DNA of 64,000 nt from Rubritalea squalenifaciens DSM 18772 (lineage in GTDB: Bacteria; Verrucomicrobiota; Verrucomicrobiia; Verrucomicrobiales; Akkermansiaceae). Shown one piece after another: positions 57,241-64,000 of the stretch. The stretch covers positions 310,001 through 374,000 of the forward strand of contig NZ_FQYR01000004.1 in NCBI RefSeq assembly GCF_900141815.1, in the 5' to 3' direction. The notes under the pieces are model-generated. The model worked only from the letters and a program-made list of their open reading frames with translations, was not told the origin of the DNA and did no database searches. Both the position numbers and the translations under genes were made by a program. Position 1 is the first letter of the stretch. Every line of letters starts with the position of its first letter.

Positions 57241-59605
57241 GCTTGATGGCCTCTACCTTGTCTGATGGGAGCCAGCCACGGGTGAAGTCTCCTAGCTCAA
57301 TGTAGGTCCAGTCATTGCGGCGCGCGATGATGCGGCATGGAGATGCCGGAGTGGCTTGGATCAAGGTCTTGGCAGAGAGTTCATCGGGGAGCGGTTCGAA
57401 TGGCTCTGTGAAGAGGGGGACGCTCTGAATCACCACGCCAGCCGTTGTCTCCGAAGTCGGTTTGCGTAGCGGATGGTGATAGTAGAGGATGAGAGCAGCC
57501 GTCAGGATGATCGGCGATAGCACCTGAATGGTGATGAGGCCTCCCAGGCTCCAGCCTCTTGGCTTCTTGATAAACAAGGTAAGCGTGCTCAGAAGAATTC
57601 CCCAGCCAGCCAGAAAGGCGATGTCCTTATACGACTGTGGATTGAGCCAGGCGATCCACTTGGTGTTGTCCTCTAAATCCGATGGCAGGATGCTGGCTTG
57701 ATGGGATTGCACAAAGCCAAGGTTTTTGCGTGCTTCAATGTGATAAGGGTCGAGCTCCAGCGCACGGTAGTAGTGCAAGGCTGCTTCACCTGGTTGATCG
57801 AGGCGATAGTAGCAGTTGGCAACATTGTATTCCAGGTCGGCAGACTTGGGAGATTTGGCAAGTTCTTGCTGATAGAGCTCCAGTGCCTTGCTGTAGTCCT
57901 TGGAGGTCCAAGCTTTGTACGCAGCTTCGCTGGCTCTGAGGGATGTCGGTGCGGTCACGGCTAGGAAGACGGTGAACAGAGCCAGTTTCTTCAGAATGCT
58001 CAGGATCTCCTTGCGGCGAGCTTGGCTGATGCCGGATTTTTCGGCCGGGAGATAGCAGGTCTGATCGCGCTCTAGCAGAATCTGTTGAAGTTCCTCACTG
58101 CGCTTATGCGGGTACCAGCGTTCGATGTAGGTTCCGGCATTTTTGAGGAAGTCGCTCTTGCTATTTTCGATTTTGCTCAACGCATCCAGGCGGATTCTAC
58201 GTTCGGCATTGTTGAACTGATACTGCCTGAAAGAGCGAACTGCCGTCGTGCACAGAAGCCAGAGTAGCAGCGCACCAGGAATGACATGGATGCTCCAGCT
58301 GGGGATCATGGCAACGAGGGCGCGGCCATCGCTCTCAGGATCTTGAATAGGCCCGAGAATATCTCTCATTGTTTCTTCGGGGACTTCCGGGTTCTCCGCA
58401 GAGGTGCCCTCGATAGCGCTGATACCACTGACGCCTTCTACCTCGATAGGCTGGTTGGTGCTGATCAGGGTGTTAAAGGTTTCGGTATCCGGATTGAAAT
58501 AGGTAAGACTAAAACGTGGTGTGGCGCTTGCCGTGGTTTTGGGTTTGATGATGAATTTGAATTCGATGGTTCCCTTGAGTTTTTTTCGCTCTTCTCCTTG
58601 CTGAGTACGTGAGGAATCGATTAATTCCCAATGCTTACTGTCCAGCATTCTAGGAGGTGTTAGGTTGGGGAGATTGCCCTCTCCTGATACGTAGATGCTG
58701 GTGCTGATCGATTCGCTTTCTTTGATCTTATCTTTCGCATTGATGGTGGTAGCCATCTGGAAATTACCTACTGCACCTTCGAAATCTTTTGGGGGTGTCT
58801 CGGGGAACTGGCGAACCTCAAAAGATGTAGCAGGGTGGGTGGGGAGTAGATCTACCCGAACGTTATTGGGGCCTCGTCGTGGATCAGTCACCGTGACTGC
58901 AGAAACAATGCGGGACTCAAGTTTTCCTATAGTCGCTGTGCCGGGGTTGAGAGCTGTCAGGACAGTACGGTAATTCGCCACGATAAACTCTTGCCCATCA
59001 ATGCGCGCGTAGCCTGCACTGGTTCCAGACTCCGGAGGTTCAAACCGCCATGCTGTGCAGTTATCTAGTTTCTCCGGTGCGGGGATGCCCCACTGAAGTA
59101 CACGTGAATAGTTGGGCAAGTAGACTTTGTACTCGAGCTCCATGGTCTCACCTGGATAGAGCGTCTTCTTTTTTGAGAACAAGTAGGAGTAGAAGGTGTA
59201 TTGGCGCTTATTGACTTCCTGGGAACTCTTGTGCAGTAAGTTACGATCGACCACCTTGATGTCAACGGCATCGGATTTGATCGTTTGACCGTAATAGTTG
59301 AAGCTCAGAGCGGGGATCGTGTATTCACCTGGATTGACGCCCACGTACTTGAACTCATAGACGTAGATCTTGTGCCCATTAATCCGGGTCGGGTAGTGGC
59401 GGGCGAGTTGGATATTCAGACCTTTGACCTGAATCTCTGGGAATTCCGTATCGAGATCTCGATCTACAAAGAAATAGCTGACGTAGCCAACTTCGCCAGT
59501 AACGTAATTGTTAGACTCTGTTCTGGTGTAGAGGTTTTTCAGTCCCTGAGCGGTAAGTAGGGGGCTGAGTATGGCTAGAAATAATGCTGTAAGGAGAATA
59601 CGCAT
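57230..59605 (-). CDS. BatD/BatE fusion (aerotolerance operon)
   Basis: A 791-residue protein. Signal peptide (residues 1-19), then a BatD-type extracellular part with repeated beta domains: YVTGEVGYVSYFFVDRDLDT, GEYTIPALSFNYYGQ, LYPGETMELEYKVYLPNY, GEGNLPNLTPPRML. A membrane segment near residue ~430-450 is followed by a cytosolic stretch. The C-terminal third looks like BatE: membrane segment, TPR units (YSKALELYQQELAKSPKSAD, YNVANCYYRLDQPGEAALHY), two further membrane segments, and an SH3-like end (IIARRNDWTYIELGDFTRGW). BatD and BatE are separate genes in most species; here they are joined. Last gene of the operon. Confidence 0.88.
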   Translation of the reverse strand: MRILLTALFLAILSPLLTAQGLKNLYTRTESNNYVTGEVGYVSYFFVDRDLDTEFPEIQVKGLNIQLARHYPTRINGHKIYVYEFKYVGVNPGEYTIPALSFNYYGQTIKSDAVDIKVVDRNLLHKSSQEVNKRQYTFYSYLFSKKKTLYPGETMELEYKVYLPNYSRVLQWGIPAPEKLDNCTAWRFEPPESGTSAGYARIDGQEFIVANYRTVLTALNPGTATIGKLESRIVSAVTVTDPRRGPNNVRVDLLPTHPATSFEVRQFPETPPKDFEGAVGNFQMATTINAKDKIKESESISTSIYVSGEGNLPNLTPPRMLDSKHWELIDSSRTQQGEERKKLKGTIEFKFIIKPKTTASATPRFSLTYFNPDTETFNTLISTNQPIEVEGVSGISAIEGTSAENPEVPEETMRDILGPIQDPESDGRALVAMIPSWSIHVIPGALLLWLLCTTAVRSFRQYQFNNAERRIRLDALSKIENSKSDFLKNAGTYIERWYPHKRSEELQQILLERDQTCYLPAEKSGISQARRKEILSILKKLALFTVFLAVTAPTSLRASEAAYKAWTSKDYSKALELYQQELAKSPKSADLEYNVANCYYRLDQPGEAALHYYRALELDPYHIEARKNLGFVQSHQASILPSDLEDNTKWIAWLNPQSYKDIAFLAGWGILLSTLTLFIKKPRGWSLGGLITIQVLSPIILTAALILYYHHPLRKPTSETTAGVVIQSVPLFTEPFEPLPDELSAKTLIQATPASPCRIIARRNDWTYIELGDFTRGWLPSDKVEAIKPTS

Positions 59606-59611
59606 GTTGCT

Positions 59612-61720
59612 TTACCAGTCTATTTTAGGTCTGCGCCTCCAGGAACGGTAATTCTTTCCCGGTGGTTTCTGGAGATCGGAGTGAAGTTCGAGTAGCTCTC
59701 TGGCCCGTTCTTCCTTGCTGAGGTTGGGATCGAGCTGTTTAGCGAGTTCTTCAGGGGTGAGGGGACGTTCTTGGGGGGGCTTGCGGCCATCCTTTGATTG
59801 TTCTGAGTTCGTGGATGGTTCCTGTTGGTCGTCCTTCTGCTGGTCGTCCTTCTGTTGGTCGTCCTTCTGTTGGTCGTCCTTCTGCTGGTCGTCCTTCTGT
59901 TGGTCGTCCTTCTGCTGGTCGTCCTTCTGCTGGTCGTCCTTCTGCTGGTCGTCCTTCTGCTGGTCGTCCTTCTGCTGGTCGTCCTTCTGCTGGTCGTCCT
60001 TCTGCTGGTCGTCCTTCTGTTGGTCGTCCTTTTGTTGGTCGTCCTTTTGTTGGTCGTCCTTCTGCTGTTCGTCCTTCTGCTGTTCGTCCTTCTGCTGGCC
60101 GCCGTCACCCCCTGTTTGAGTGAGTTGTTTTCGAGCATTTTTGATATCCCGGATATTCTGCTCAGTCAGCTTTTTGTTATTAAGTGTAGCTTCGTCTTCA
60201 GGGCGGATGCTGAGTGAGTCATTGTATTTGGCCAAGGCGTTGGTGAAGCCTTTTTCCAATGTATCCAGATCCTTCAGTTCAAGAGGCGGAATATTCTCGG
60301 GGTCTGTTTCTTCAACAGCTTTGATCAGATAGTCTTCGAGAGATTGCTCTTCAGCTACCTTAAGCTGAGACCATTGCTGTTGGTAGAGAGAGTTGCCGAT
60401 GTTGTAGTAGGCCTTTTGCTGAGTGTCCGCTTTTTCAGAAAGGAGTGAGGAACTGTATTCTCTGGCTGCTTGTGGATAGTTGCCGAGCCGGAACTGAATC
60501 TCGCCAATCGCTTGTGAGAGTTCGGCATGCTTTTGTCCACTAGAGAGGCTACGGGCACGTCGCAGGTCAGCCAGCGCATCTTCGAATTCTTCTTTTTGAA
60601 GCTTCTTGTATCCTTGTTGCTCTCTCGCAGGGCGTTCGATGAACTTGGCCTTAGCTTCGTCCCACCATTCACCTCCATAGCTTGATTCAGGAACGCAGAG
60701 CATGAGCGCAGCCAGAGCGGGGACGGCTGACTTAGGCAGTCTCCATTTAGCTCTCACCAGACATGACAGGAGTAAGATGAAAGCCCCCGGAGCCAAAAAC
60801 CACATGTAGAGTTCATTGGGGATGACTCTTTCTCTGCCGTCTTGTTCGAATTGCTCCATTTTATTGAGTGCTGCCGCGATGGTTTTATCAGGACTACTAT
60901 TAATAGACGTATAAATGCCGGAGGTACTTTCTGCAAGTTGTCGTAAGACTTGGGCTTCGAGTTTGGTGTGGACGACCTGACCTTCCTGATTGCGATGTTT
61001 GCCTGATGGGTCTTCTTCCGAGGGAATGATGCCCCCCGCCGGGGTGCCGGCACCTACACAGAAGATTTGCACGCCAGACGCCTCGGCAGTTCTGGCAACC
61101 TTATCAATCCCTTCATCACTCTCCGTTCCGTCGCTGAAAATGACGAGAGCATTGGCCCGTTGGCCTGTGGCTTTGAGTGCTTCGACTCCCTTGATGGCAG
61201 CTTCGGACAAGTTGGATCCATCAATGGCAACACTATCCGAGTCTAGCTGGGAGAGCGAATCATGGACCGCTGCGTGGTCGATGGTCAAAGGGGCAATAAT
61301 GTGGCTGCTACCAGCAAAGGCGATAACTCCAACATGGTCGTTTGGAAAGGATTCAAGTAGCTGCAGGGAGAGTGATTTAGCAGCGGTAAGGCGATCCGGG
61401 CTGACGTCCTGGCAGAGCATGGATTTGGAGACGTCCATCATGATCATGATGTTACGGCTCTTGATCTTGTCGAAACTTTTGGATTCTCCTTTATAAGGGC
61501 GGGCCAATGCCAGAATGAAGCAGACGAAAGCTAGCATCAGCAGGGCATAGGATATCCAGAAGAGGTAGGCTTTCTTCTTGCTGACCAAATCCTCGCTAAG
61601 GCGCGGAGCTACGAATTTTCTCCAAGCCTGTCTCTTGGATCTTCGCGCTAAGATACAGCCCACGACCAAGAAGGGAATGAGTAGCACCAAATAGAGCAAA
61701 TATGGATTCAGAAAAGACAA
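59612..61720 (-). CDS. BatB/BatC fusion with (QQKDD)n repeat
   Basis: A 702-residue protein. The N-terminal half is BatB: two membrane segments and a von Willebrand A domain with MIDAS motif [41 protein letters not shown] third membrane segment near 330 follows. The C-terminal half is BatC: TPR units ([54 protein letters not shown]) and then 18 copies of Q-Q-K-D-D/E (from 15-base DNA repeats at 59822-60091), and a basic Pro-rich end ([20 protein letters not shown]). BatB and BatC are separate in most species. It lies 6 bases ahead of the BatD/E gene. Confidence 0.88.
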   Translation of the reverse strand: MSFLNPYLLYLVLLIPFLVVGCILARRSKRQAWRKFVAPRLSEDLVSKKKAYLFWISYALLMLAFVCFILALARPYKGESKSFDKIKSRNIMIMMDVSKSMLCQDVSPDRLTAAKSLSLQLLESFPNDHVGVIAFAGSSHIIAPLTIDHAAVHDSLSQLDSDSVAIDGSNLSEAAIKGVEALKATGQRANALVIFSDGTESDEGIDKVARTAEASGVQIFCVGAGTPAGGIIPSEEDPSGKHRNQEGQVVHTKLEAQVLRQLAESTSGIYTSINSSPDKTIAAALNKMEQFEQDGRERVIPNELYMWFLAPGAFILLLSCLVRAKWRLPKSAVPALAALMLCVPESSYGGEWWDEAKAKFIERPAREQQGYKKLQKEEFEDALADLRRARSLSSGQKHAELSQAIGEIQFRLGNYPQAAREYSSSLLSEKADTQQKAYYNIGNSLYQQQWSQLKVAEEQSLEDYLIKAVEETDPENIPPLELKDLDTLEKGFTNALAKYNDSLSIRPEDEATLNNKKLTEQNIRDIKNARKQLTQTGGDGGQQKDEQQKDEQQKDDQQKDDQQKDDQQKDDQQKDDQQKDDQQKDDQQKDDQQKDDQQKDDQQKDDQQKDDQQKDDQQKDDQQKDDQQKDDQQEPSTNSEQSKDGRKPPQERPLTPEELAKQLDPNLSKEERARELLELHSDLQKPPGKNYRSWRRRPKIDW
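59822..60091 (-). repeat. 15-bp tandem repeat, 18 copies, in the BatB/C gene
   Basis: Unit CTGCTGGTCGTCCTT on the forward strand (with CTGTTGG and CTGCTGTTC variants). It encodes QQKDD (16 units) and QQKDE (2 units) in the protein; the number of units probably varies between strains. Confidence 0.95.
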
Positions 61721-61727
61721 GCTGCGA

Positions 61728-62732
61728 TTAGTTTGGGGATGGAGGAACCGTGAATGTGGTGAGCACGGTGTAGATAAGCAAGAAGGAGATAGCAGCGACT
61801 ATGAAGTAGAAATGGAGGTCTTTCTTTTCCGTGATGACGTTACGTTTCACTTCTGTTTTTTCCAATTGGTCGATCGTGCTGAAGGTGGATTGTAAGTCTT
61901 CTGTGCTCTTGGCCCGGTAGTACTGGGCGTCAGTGATCTCGGCTATTTGCTCGAGTGTTTTGGTATCAAACTCTTGGCTGGGGAAACGCTGTTTGAAGTT
62001 GGGTAGTCGGCCTTCCTTAGTGCCAATCGCGACCGTGTAGACGCGGATCCCCAGTTCTTTGGCTAGCTCAGCCGCAGTGATAGGAGACATACGGCCGGAA
62101 TTGTTGGAGCCGTCTGTGATGAGAATAATGATTCGTGATTTGGAGTCTTCACGTTTGTCCAAGCGGACAGCTGAAGCGGCGATTGCGGAGCCGATTGCGG
62201 TGCCTTGTGAAAGTTCCTGATTCGGTCTCACCGAGTCGAGCTTGGAGAGCAGCCAATCATGTTCCAGTGTAATGGGGGATTCCTGATAAGGCTGACCAGC
62301 AAAGGGGATGAGGCCGATGCGGTCATTGGGTCTTAGCTGGATGAAGTTTCTGACGACTAATCTGGCGGCAGTGGTGCGGTCGACTCTCCGGCCATTGATG
62401 ATGAAGTCATCGATCTCCATGGAAGTGGAGACGTCCATGGCGACGACAATATCGATGCCGCTGGCTTTTCTCTCTGTGTAGGTGTTAGAGAGCTGAGGGC
62501 GTGCCAAGGCGATGGCTGCTGCAGTGATAGTTAGGATCAGGAAGGTGGAGGCAAAGGCCCCTGCTAGATTGCGTGGCTTTGAACCCAGAGTTCCCAGAAT
62601 GGAAAGCGAGGAAAAGACGATGCTATTCTGCGTTCCGGCTCTATTTCTGAGCAACACCACGGGAATGATGGCCAGAAGCAGCAGAAGCCACCACGGGTTA
62701 GCAAAGCTGAAGCGTTGGAAGAAATCGTCTAT
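61728..62732 (-). CDS. BatA (vWFA membrane protein) with non-standard start
   Basis: A BatA-type protein of about 334 residues if the expected N-terminus is included. The von Willebrand A domain: IDIVVAMDVSTSMEIDDFI (MIDAS DxSxS), LRPNDRIGLIPFAG, RIIILITDGSNNSGRMSP. Membrane segments lie near the N- and C-termini (FYFIVAAISFLLIYTVLTTF). The standard Bat start FxNPWWLLLLLAIIPVVLLR is present just ahead, but the only canonical start codons are GTGs at 62660 or so, which would cut it. The place of the start, overlapping the previous stop as ATAG (62729-62732), holds ATA. The next codons (DDFFQRFSFANPWW) are coding in character. Confidence 0.85.
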   Translation of the reverse strand: MDDFFQRFSFANPWWLLLLLAIIPVVLLRNRAGTQNSIVFSSLSILGTLGSKPRNLAGAFASTFLILTITAAAIALARPQLSNTYTERKASGIDIVVAMDVSTSMEIDDFIINGRRVDRTTAARLVVRNFIQLRPNDRIGLIPFAGQPYQESPITLEHDWLLSKLDSVRPNQELSQGTAIGSAIAASAVRLDKREDSKSRIIILITDGSNNSGRMSPITAAELAKELGIRVYTVAIGTKEGRLPNFKQRFPSQEFDTKTLEQIAEITDAQYYRAKSTEDLQSTFSTIDQLEKTEVKRNVITEKKDLHFYFIVAAISFLLIYTVLTTFTVPPSPN

Positions 62733-63271
62733 GGTTGTGAGGTGTCTGGTAGTGGAGGAGGTCCTTGTGAGGGGAGCTCTGAGGAGATGGGCCGCGGGTT
62801 GGTCGAATCCAAGCCTCTGAGCAGAGCATCCGTCATCTCGAGTAGAGAGCTTTGAATGGCCTTGGCGTCTATGGTAGGCGCGTACTTAAGATCAGAAAGT
62901 TCTCCTAGGTAGATGGTGAGGCGGGAGGCTGCTTCGGGGGGGAGTCTTTTGAGGTGACTGGAGCGGGCATGGAACTCTTCATGAGTCTCGAACAATGCCG
63001 GATCCTCAAATTGTTTTTGTAGGTATGCCCTGATGATGATCGACAGCTGGATTGCCAGATCCTTGGTGGGTATACTCTGGTCCCGGAGTCGAGCGAGGCG
63101 ATCCAGGGCGTCCTTCAAGTTATCAGGCTTCGGGGGAGAGATCTTTTTGTTCTTCAGGAAGAAACGCAGTAAGAGTAGGAGACTGATGAAAATAATCGCA
63201 ATGCCGAGCCACTGCCACCACAAGAGGAGGGCAGGTTTTTGGGAGGTTTCGACAATGTCTTCGAGTTTCAA
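62729..63271 (-). CDS. Small membrane protein of the Bat operon (DUF4381-like)
   Basis: A 180-residue protein with one membrane segment (LLLWWQWLGIAIIFISLLLL, residues ~15-40). The cytosolic part: LKDALDRLARLRDQSIPTKD, LAIQLSIIIRAYLQKQFEDP, FETHEEFHARSSHLKRLPPE, and YLGELSDLKYAPTIDAKAIQ. These blocks resemble DUF4381, which often lies between DUF58 and BatA genes. It starts 21 bases after the DUF58 gene and its stop overlaps the BatA start region. Confidence 0.8.
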   Translation of the reverse strand: MKLEDIVETSQKPALLLWWQWLGIAIIFISLLLLLRFFLKNKKISPPKPDNLKDALDRLARLRDQSIPTKDLAIQLSIIIRAYLQKQFEDPALFETHEEFHARSSHLKRLPPEAASRLTIYLGELSDLKYAPTIDAKAIQSSLLEMTDALLRGLDSTNPRPISSELPSQGPPPLPDTSQP

Positions 63272-63292
63272 AAGTGTCTGGTGTTGGGTTGA

Positions 63293-64000
63293 TTAAGCGT
63301 GTCTACTTGAGCGAGTTTTGAAAAGTTTGTGGAGATCGGGAAGGTAGTCCTGATCGGTAGGGGCATCGATGGAATCGATCTGGTATTTACGCAAAGTTTT
63401 CTGCAGCGCTTCAAGCCTGCGCTTGGTCAGCTTTTCGAATGCTTGGCGTACATTGTTGTTAGAGGTGTTGACCATGGTTTGCCAGCCCGTTTCTGGATCG
63501 GTGAGGTTGATCTTACCAACGTTAGGGAGATGTTCTTCTACAGGGTCAAACACCCGAATGGCGATGGTCTCATGTTTCTGGGCGAGGGTGCCGAGCTTTT
63601 TGTGGAAATCATGGTCGATGAAATCCGAAATCATGAAGACCAGCGACTTGCGTTTCAGGGTGCGATTGATGAAATCGCATGCCGTGCCGATGGAGGTGTC
63701 TCGCTTGGCAGGTGTGGTGGCGAGGATTTCCCGGATGATTCGCAAAGTGTGCTTGGTTCCCTTCTGAGGCGGGAGAAAAAGCACCGGCTCCGAGGTGAAG
63801 AGAAGAAGGCCGACCTTGTCGCCATTGTGCTTGGCTGAGAACGCGAGAACGGCAGCAATCTCCGCTGCCAGCTCCCGCTTGGAAAGATGTTGGGAGCCGA
63901 ATACGGAGGAGCCGGATATATCCACGGCGATGAGGACATTGAGTTCCCGCTCCTCGCGGAAGGTGCGGATGAAGGGGGCATTCATCCTGGCAGTTACATT
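63293..64000 (-). CDS. DUF58 protein (5' end outside window)
   Basis: The last ~236 residues of a DUF58-type protein. The DUF58 core is clear: NVTARMNAPFIRTFREEREL, LNVLIAVDISGSSVFGS (vWFA-like DxSxS), VLAFSAKHNGDKVGLLLFTS, LVFMISDFIDHD. It continues past the right edge; the readable ATG at 63985 is internal because NVTAR precedes it in frame. In Bat operons the gene before it is usually a MoxR-type AAA ATPase. The Bat system is a set of membrane and periplasmic proteins linked to oxidative stress or cell-envelope assembly. Confidence 0.92.
   Translation of the reverse strand, partial: NVTARMNAPFIRTFREERELNVLIAVDISGSSVFGSQHLSKRELAAEIAAVLAFSAKHNGDKVGLLLFTSEPVLFLPPQKGTKHTLRIIREILATTPAKRDTSIGTACDFINRTLKRKSLVFMISDFIDHDFHKKLGTLAQKHETIAIRVFDPVEEHLPNVGKINLTDPETGWQTMVNTSNNNVRQAFEKLTKRRLEALQKTLRKYQIDSIDAPTDQDYLPDLHKLFKTRSSRHA

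Noticed and set aside
59822-60091. Possible CRISPR array
   Set aside because: The units are only 15 bases, continuous, with no spacers, and lie inside a gene in frame.
59715-60217. Long open frames on the forward strand across the 15-bp repeat (SFCWS, LLVV and AGRPS repeats), and another on the reverse strand (RRTTS)
   Set aside because: They are mirror frames of the QQKDD-coding repeat; any 15-bp repeat without stops opens several frames. The BatB/C frame has clear domains on both sides.

Overview
The window reads as a chromosomal segment of a Verrucomicrobiota bacterium, most like the Verrucomicrobiaceae/Rubritalea-Akkermansia side. The basis is indirect: two short secreted proteins end in Verrucomicrobia-style PEP-CTERM tails, there are three ECF sigma/anti-sigma cassettes (one with FecR plus a LamG-like domain, one with a DUF6600-like lipoprotein), small SHD1-like secreted proteins, a DksA protein with a histone-H1-like tail, and a Bat operon built from fused genes. 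No rRNA is present, so the species cannot be fixed.

Layout, left to right. 0-7 kb: an edge-truncated membrane protein, rplS, a glutaredoxin, a YitT-type membrane protein, lemA + DUF3137, a PEP-CTERM protein, and rlmN with a small membrane protein. 7-13 kb: a lineage-type secreted/lipoprotein set (pseudopilin-tailed protein, trypsin-like protease, PEP-CTERM protein, two paralogous coiled-coil proteins). 13-26.7 kb: gltB, a secreted alpha/beta hydrolase, a YggS-type PLP protein, an ECF sigma/FecR pair, NUDIX, a DUF5069-like protein, the H1-tailed DksA protein, rpmG, rpsR, folE2. 26.8-31.3 kb: a three-gene pseudopilin operon and aroB. 31.3-38.6 kb: two ECF sigma cassettes. 38.7-44.6 kb: a disturbed accessory region with an alpha/beta hydrolase, a DUF2726 nuclease-like gene, remnants of an IS3-type transposase, an HNH endonuclease, an HTH gene and an ISL3-type transposase, then an operon of a Fic protein and an internally deleted TOTE-type primase-helicase. 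It ends at a tRNA-Ser(GCU) whose 3' end is repeated nearby. 45-57 kb: a MarR regulator, YfiH-family protein, ispE, DNA polymerase III delta', a Dph6-like PP-loop enzyme, a partial ebo cluster (UbiA/EboC, EboE, EboB, a small protein), DUF4349 and other lipoproteins, an FAD oxidoreductase, an rRNA-methylase-like protein and MarC. 57-64 kb: a Bat (aerotolerance-type) operon read leftwards: DUF58 protein (runs off the window), small membrane protein, BatA, BatB/C fusion, BatD/E fusion.

The strongest non-routine signals are structural. A 2.6-kb sigma/anti-sigma/PDZ cassette is bracketed by a 51-bp direct repeat that duplicates the 3' end of the neighbouring lipoprotein gene. A 0.9-kb nuclease-gene segment is bracketed by a roughly 230-250 bp repeat carrying the start of the hydrolase gene and an IS3 transposase fragment. 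A 20-bp copy of the tRNA-Ser 3' end lies 178 bp from the tRNA. Together they mark 36-45 kb as a plastic insertion region built in layers. The Fic + TOTE-type operon inside it is the best candidate for a conflict (defence) locus, but its helicase has lost its centre, so it is either a decaying system or a reduced primase-only form.

All calls come from reading the sequence. Family names rest on recognised motifs and have not been confirmed by any database search.
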